From assembly GCA_947463165.1 (NCBI GenBank), contig CANHSW010000012.1, forward strand, positions 1 to 17,271: a stretch of 17,271 bases of DNA, given 5' to 3'. This DNA comes from Cyanobacteriota bacterium. GTDB lineage: Bacteria; Cyanobacteriota; Cyanobacteriia; PCC-6307; Cyanobiaceae. The translations under genes were made by a program, and so were the position numbers. A model generated the notes under the pieces. It saw only the letters and a program-made list of their open reading frames with translations, had not been told where the DNA came from and did no database searches. Below, piece by piece: positions 14,348 through 17,271 of the stretch (within the stretch, counting starts at the first letter, position 1; the number at the start of each line of letters is the position of its first letter).

Positions 14348-16159
14348 TCAGTAGCGCTCGGGCCGGGGATCGCGCCAGCTGATCCGTTCGCCGCTACGCA
14401 ATAAATCGGCGGCGCGGCGCTCCAGGGCCTGGCGATCCACTCGCCACAGCCGATAGATGGAGCTGCGACCCAGCTCCTGGGGGGCCAGGCCGCTCCAGTA
14501 GGGCCGGCCAGCGGTCTCCTGATCGATCACCACCAGCACCGTGGGCTGAACGGCGGCCGAGTTGGGCACTAAGCCCCGCCGCCGTTCATGGCTCAAGCGG
14601 TCGGCCAGGTTCACGGTGCCGGCGGCGGTGGGGCCCTCGTAGATCACCAGCCGCCGGCTGTAGTAATGCAGCGAAGGCTTGAGAATGCCCACCATCGCCA
14701 GGGTTTCGCCAGGCCGGGCCCGCTGGTTCACCAGCGCCGCCATCTGTCGCACCGGCAGCCCCCGCAGCCGATCCCCCAAAGCCCAGCTCGGCAACAGCAC
14801 CAGCGGCACGAACACCGCGATCGGCAGCTGCAGCGCCACCAGGCGGCCAGGGCCCTGGTCCCGAGATAGCAGCGCCGCCAGCAGCGCCAAGGTGAACAGC
14901 GCCGCGGCCAGCAGCAGCCAGTGGCCGGCCTGCAATTCCGCCGCCAGCGTTGGCATCTCGCCATCGCGAATCAAAGGCAACCAGCGGGGGGAGGCCAGGA
15001 AAGCCAGCGCCAGCACGGCGGTCAGCGACAGCGTCAGCCCCCAGGCCCAGCGACCGGCGCCGGTGGGGGGATCCTGGGCGGTGAGCGCCACCAGCAGGGC
15101 CGCGGCCGGAATCGCCGGCAGCCAGTAGCTGGGCAACTTGGTGGCCGCCAAGGAGAAGAACAGCAGCACCGCCAGCAGCCAACAGGCCGCAAACCGCCTC
15201 AAAGAAAGCGGCGCTGCCGCTGGTCGCCAGCTAAAGGCCCGGCTGAGGCCCAGCAGCAGCAACGGCGAACTGGGCAAACTCGCAATCACCAGCATCAGCA
15301 GGAAGAACCACCAGGGCTGCTGGTGATGGTTCACCACCGAGGTGAAGCGCTGCAGGTTGTGATAGCCAAAGAAACTGCGCCAGAACGGCTCCCCCTCCAC
15401 CAGCAGGGCTGCCCCGTACCAGGGCAGGGCCACCAGGGAGGTGAGCGCCAGGCCCCTGAGGGGCTGGAGCCGCCGCCAGAGGCCGCCTAGATCCCCCTGG
15501 CTCCAGCCATAGAGCAGCAGGGTGAGACCGAGCAAAACCACGGCCACCGGCCCCTTGGCCAACACCGCCAGCCCCAGCAGCAGCCAGATGGGCCACACCG
15601 CCAGGCTCGGTTCAGCGATCGCCCACCAGGCCGCCAGCAGCGTCAGCGCCACCAGGCCGGAAAACAGCGCATCGCTCACGGCCACCCGGCTCCAGAGCAG
15701 CACCGGCGGCGAGAGGGCAAAAGCCAGGGCCGCCGCCAGGGCCGTGAGCGCTGGCCGCCTTTGGGCCTGGGGCCAGCGCAGCAGGGTGTGGGCCAGGGCC
15801 AGCATCACCGCGATCGAGGCCAGGGCCGAGGGCAGGGCCGAGGCCCAGCTGCCCAGGGGATTCCACTGCTGCTGGCCCGGCAGCAGATAGAGCAGCCCCA
15901 TCGCCCAATACACCAGGGGGGGCTTGTCGTAGCGGGGTAGGCCGTTCACCCGCGGGATCAGCCAATCGCCGGTTTCGGCCATGGCCCGGGCCGAGGCGGC
16001 GAACAGGGGCGGCGTTTCATCCACCAGGCCGGTGGCGCCCAGCCGCCACACGAACAGCAGCAGCCCCAGGGCCAGGGTTAACAGCAGGAAGCGTCGCCGC
16101 AGCGCCGGCGCCACGGCGGGGAGGGCCAAGGGGGGCCGCTCCAGGTGGCTTGAACCCAT
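14348..16159 (-). CDS. GT39-like (ArnT/PMT family) membrane glycosyltransferase
   Basis: The 603-residue protein has about a dozen hydrophobic segments and a soluble C-terminal part. The first loop after helix 1 carries LVDETPPLFAASARAM (45-60) with the Asp47-Glu48 pair expected at the catalytic site, then GDWLIPRVNG and YDKPPLVYW (77-85), all hallmarks of lipid-phosphate-sugar-using GT-C enzymes such as ArnT. It probably transfers a sugar from a polyprenyl-phosphate donor to an envelope acceptor on the periplasmic side; the acceptor is unknown. Start uncertain: the ATG at 16159 lies 26 bp past the EamA stop, but an in-frame GTG at 16189 overlaps that stop as GTGA and would add 10 residues. 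It is likely co-transcribed with the EamA gene. Confidence 0.88.
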   Translation of the reverse strand: MGSSHLERPPLALPAVAPALRRRFLLLTLALGLLLFVWRLGATGLVDETPPLFAASARAMAETGDWLIPRVNGLPRYDKPPLVYWAMGLLYLLPGQQQWNPLGSWASALPSALASIAVMLALAHTLLRWPQAQRRPALTALAAALAFALSPPVLLWSRVAVSDALFSGLVALTLLAAWWAIAEPSLAVWPIWLLLGLAVLAKGPVAVVLLGLTLLLYGWSQGDLGGLWRRLQPLRGLALTSLVALPWYGAALLVEGEPFWRSFFGYHNLQRFTSVVNHHQQPWWFFLLMLVIASLPSSPLLLLGLSRAFSWRPAAAPLSLRRFAACWLLAVLLFFSLAATKLPSYWLPAIPAAALLVALTAQDPPTGAGRWAWGLTLSLTAVLALAFLASPRWLPLIRDGEMPTLAAELQAGHWLLLAAALFTLALLAALLSRDQGPGRLVALQLPIAVFVPLVLLPSWALGDRLRGLPVRQMAALVNQRARPGETLAMVGILKPSLHYYSRRLVIYEGPTAAGTVNLADRLSHERRRGLVPNSAAVQPTVLVVIDQETAGRPYWSGLAPQELGRSSIYRLWRVDRQALERRAADLLRSGERISWRDPRPERY

Positions 16160-16185
16160 GGGGCGGACCAGGGAAAGTTGTTGGC

Positions 16186-17157
16186 TCACGGCAGGCTCTC
16201 GGCGGTGTTGGCGGCCAGCCCCTGAAATGGCGCCCAAAGTTGGTTGCGGCGGTTGATCAGCACCACTGAGACCAGGGCCACTGCCGCCCCAAACCACTGC
16301 AGGGGCCGCAGCTGCTCCGACAACAGCAGCACGCCACAGAGCAGGGCGAACACCGGGGTGAGAAAGGTGAGGGCGGTGAAGCCGGTGAGATCGCCACTGC
16401 TGGCAAACCAAAAAAACAAGCCGTAGGCCAGGGCACTGCCAAACAGGGCCGCGTAGGCCGCCAGGCCCCACTGCCAGTCAGCCCAGAGCGGCCATAGGGG
16501 CGGGCCGCCGGGCCCACTGCTCTGCCACAGACAGCCCAGCAGCAGTGGTGCGGCCCCCAGCAGCATGTGCCAGCCGGTCACCGCCAACGGATCGCTGTGG
16601 CGGCTGGCATAGCGGCAGAGCACCGTGCCGACGGCCATGGCGGCGGCGGCCCCCAGCATCCACAGCTCGCCGTGGCTCCAGGCCCTTTCGCTGAAACCGG
16701 CCGGACCCTCCAGCCACCAATGGCGCAGCAGGGCCGCCGGCAGCCCCAGGCAGGCGATCGCCAGCAGACCGAGCATCAGCCCCAACCAGCCCACCGGATT
16801 GATCGCCTCGCCAAACAGGGAGCGGGCCAGCAGAGCCACCAGCAGGGGTTGGGAGTCGATCAACACCGATCCCAGGCCGGCCCCGGTCTGCCCGAGGCCC
16901 TGGGCCAGCAGCCCTTGAAACAAACTGCCGTCCACCAGCGCGAAGGCGATCAACCAGGGCCAATCAGCCCGGGCCACCCGCCAGGAGCGCCCCAGCAGCA
17001 GGGCCGCCAGCAGCAGCACCAGCCCCGCCGGCAGCAGTCGCCAGCAGGCCAGCTGCAGGGGCGTGCCCCCCACCAGCAGCGGCTTCATCGCCGCCATCGC
17101 CGTGCCCCAGAGGGCAAAGGGCAGCAGCATCAGCAGGCTGCGCAAAACCTGGGGCAT
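16186..17157 (-). CDS. EamA/DMT-family transporter
   Basis: The 323-residue inner-membrane protein has about ten hydrophobic helices in two EamA repeats. The first covers about residues 1-145 (LMLLPFALWGTAMAAMKPLL; LIDSQPLLVALLARSLFGEAI). The second is about 165-310 (LWMLGAAAAMAVGTVLCRYAS; FTALTFLTPVFALLCGVLLLSEQL). Drug/metabolite transporters of this kind export or import small molecules; the substrate cannot be predicted. An in-frame GTG at 17187 could add ten residues; the ATG at 17157 places the first helix normally. It is first of a two-gene transcript with the GT39-like gene, and diverges from the gene starting at 17227. Confidence 0.88.
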   Translation of the reverse strand: MPQVLRSLLMLLPFALWGTAMAAMKPLLVGGTPLQLACWRLLPAGLVLLLAALLLGRSWRVARADWPWLIAFALVDGSLFQGLLAQGLGQTGAGLGSVLIDSQPLLVALLARSLFGEAINPVGWLGLMLGLLAIACLGLPAALLRHWWLEGPAGFSERAWSHGELWMLGAAAAMAVGTVLCRYASRHSDPLAVTGWHMLLGAAPLLLGCLWQSSGPGGPPLWPLWADWQWGLAAYAALFGSALAYGLFFWFASSGDLTGFTALTFLTPVFALLCGVLLLSEQLRPLQWFGAAVALVSVVLINRRNQLWAPFQGLAANTAESLP

Positions 17158-17226
17158 GGGGGAGGGGAGCGCCGGTAGGGGGGCCACGGCATTCTTTTTA
17201 AGATCCAGTTTCTTCTCTCCGACCTG

Positions 17227-17271
17227 ATGGTCTGGCCCTGGCGCCGCAAGTCCCGACGCACCCTGGCACGC
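17227..17271 (+). CDS. partial gene, probably signal peptide peptidase SppA
   Basis: Only the first 15 codons are in the window (MVWPWRRKSRRTLAR), running off the right edge. The start (Trp-Pro-Trp followed by a run of Arg/Lys) resembles, from memory, the N-terminus of cyanobacterial SppA-type serine proteases, which cut leftover signal peptides in the membrane. No catalytic residue is visible, so the identity is tentative; the divergent arrangement and clean ATG support a real gene. Confidence 0.5.
   Translation, partial: MVWPWRRKSRRTLAR

Noticed and set aside
14588..15490. Several long plus-strand open frames opposite the GT39-like gene.
   Set aside because: They are Gln/Arg/Pro/Gly-rich shadows caused by GC-rich codons of the real minus-strand gene and show no family features.

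Overview
The window looks like chromosomal DNA of a GC-rich unicellular picocyanobacterium of the Synechococcus/Cyanobium type. The evidence is a Vipp1/IM30-type protein, a two-domain CobO, a cyanobacterial-style SpeD, a probable SppA start, six copies of the cyanobacterial HIP1 octamer GCGATCGC, and strongly GC-biased third codon positions in most genes. The organism assignment is inferred from gene content and composition, not from a marker gene.

Left edge (1-1937): a compositionally different islet. A 186-bp direct repeat (1-186 and 1542-1727, one mismatch) brackets a minus-strand gene for a LamG + Ig-like (Big_1) protein and its probable terminator. The gene's start lies just beyond the right copy, and the left copy touches the window edge. 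This is laid out like one unit of a repeated-leader cassette and is the most unusual structure here.

Middle (1938-9191): cobO (minus) diverges from larE (plus). A roughly 490-bp non-coding stretch follows, with a 12-bp tandem repeat and a perfect 14-bp hairpin. Then come speD (minus), a 13-bp tandem repeat, recF (minus), tRNA-Arg(CCG) with its own terminator, a minus-strand set (GT2-like glycosyltransferase, an 81-aa membrane protein, an 84-aa unknown), and a divergent DUF6165 gene.

Right (9192-17271): a tightly packed minus-strand cluster transcribed vipp1 -> trx -> class I/II aminotransferase -> birA -> M23 peptidase, with overlapping or nearly abutting genes from trx onward. Divergent from it is a DUF721 (DciA-like) gene with a C-terminal zinc ribbon. 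Next is a minus-strand pair, EamA transporter -> GT39/ArnT-like glycosyltransferase. At the right edge are the first 15 codons of a divergent gene, probably sppA.

Most of the window is housekeeping: cofactor metabolism (cobalamin, Ni-pincer sulfur transfer, biotin), polyamines, DNA repair, membrane maintenance and envelope glycosylation. No CRISPR array, insertion sequence, integrase, reverse transcriptase or rRNA was seen. The candidates for something new are the repeat-flanked LamG cassette, the asymmetric two-domain CobO, the recF start without a usual start codon, and the zinc-ribbon DUF721 protein.
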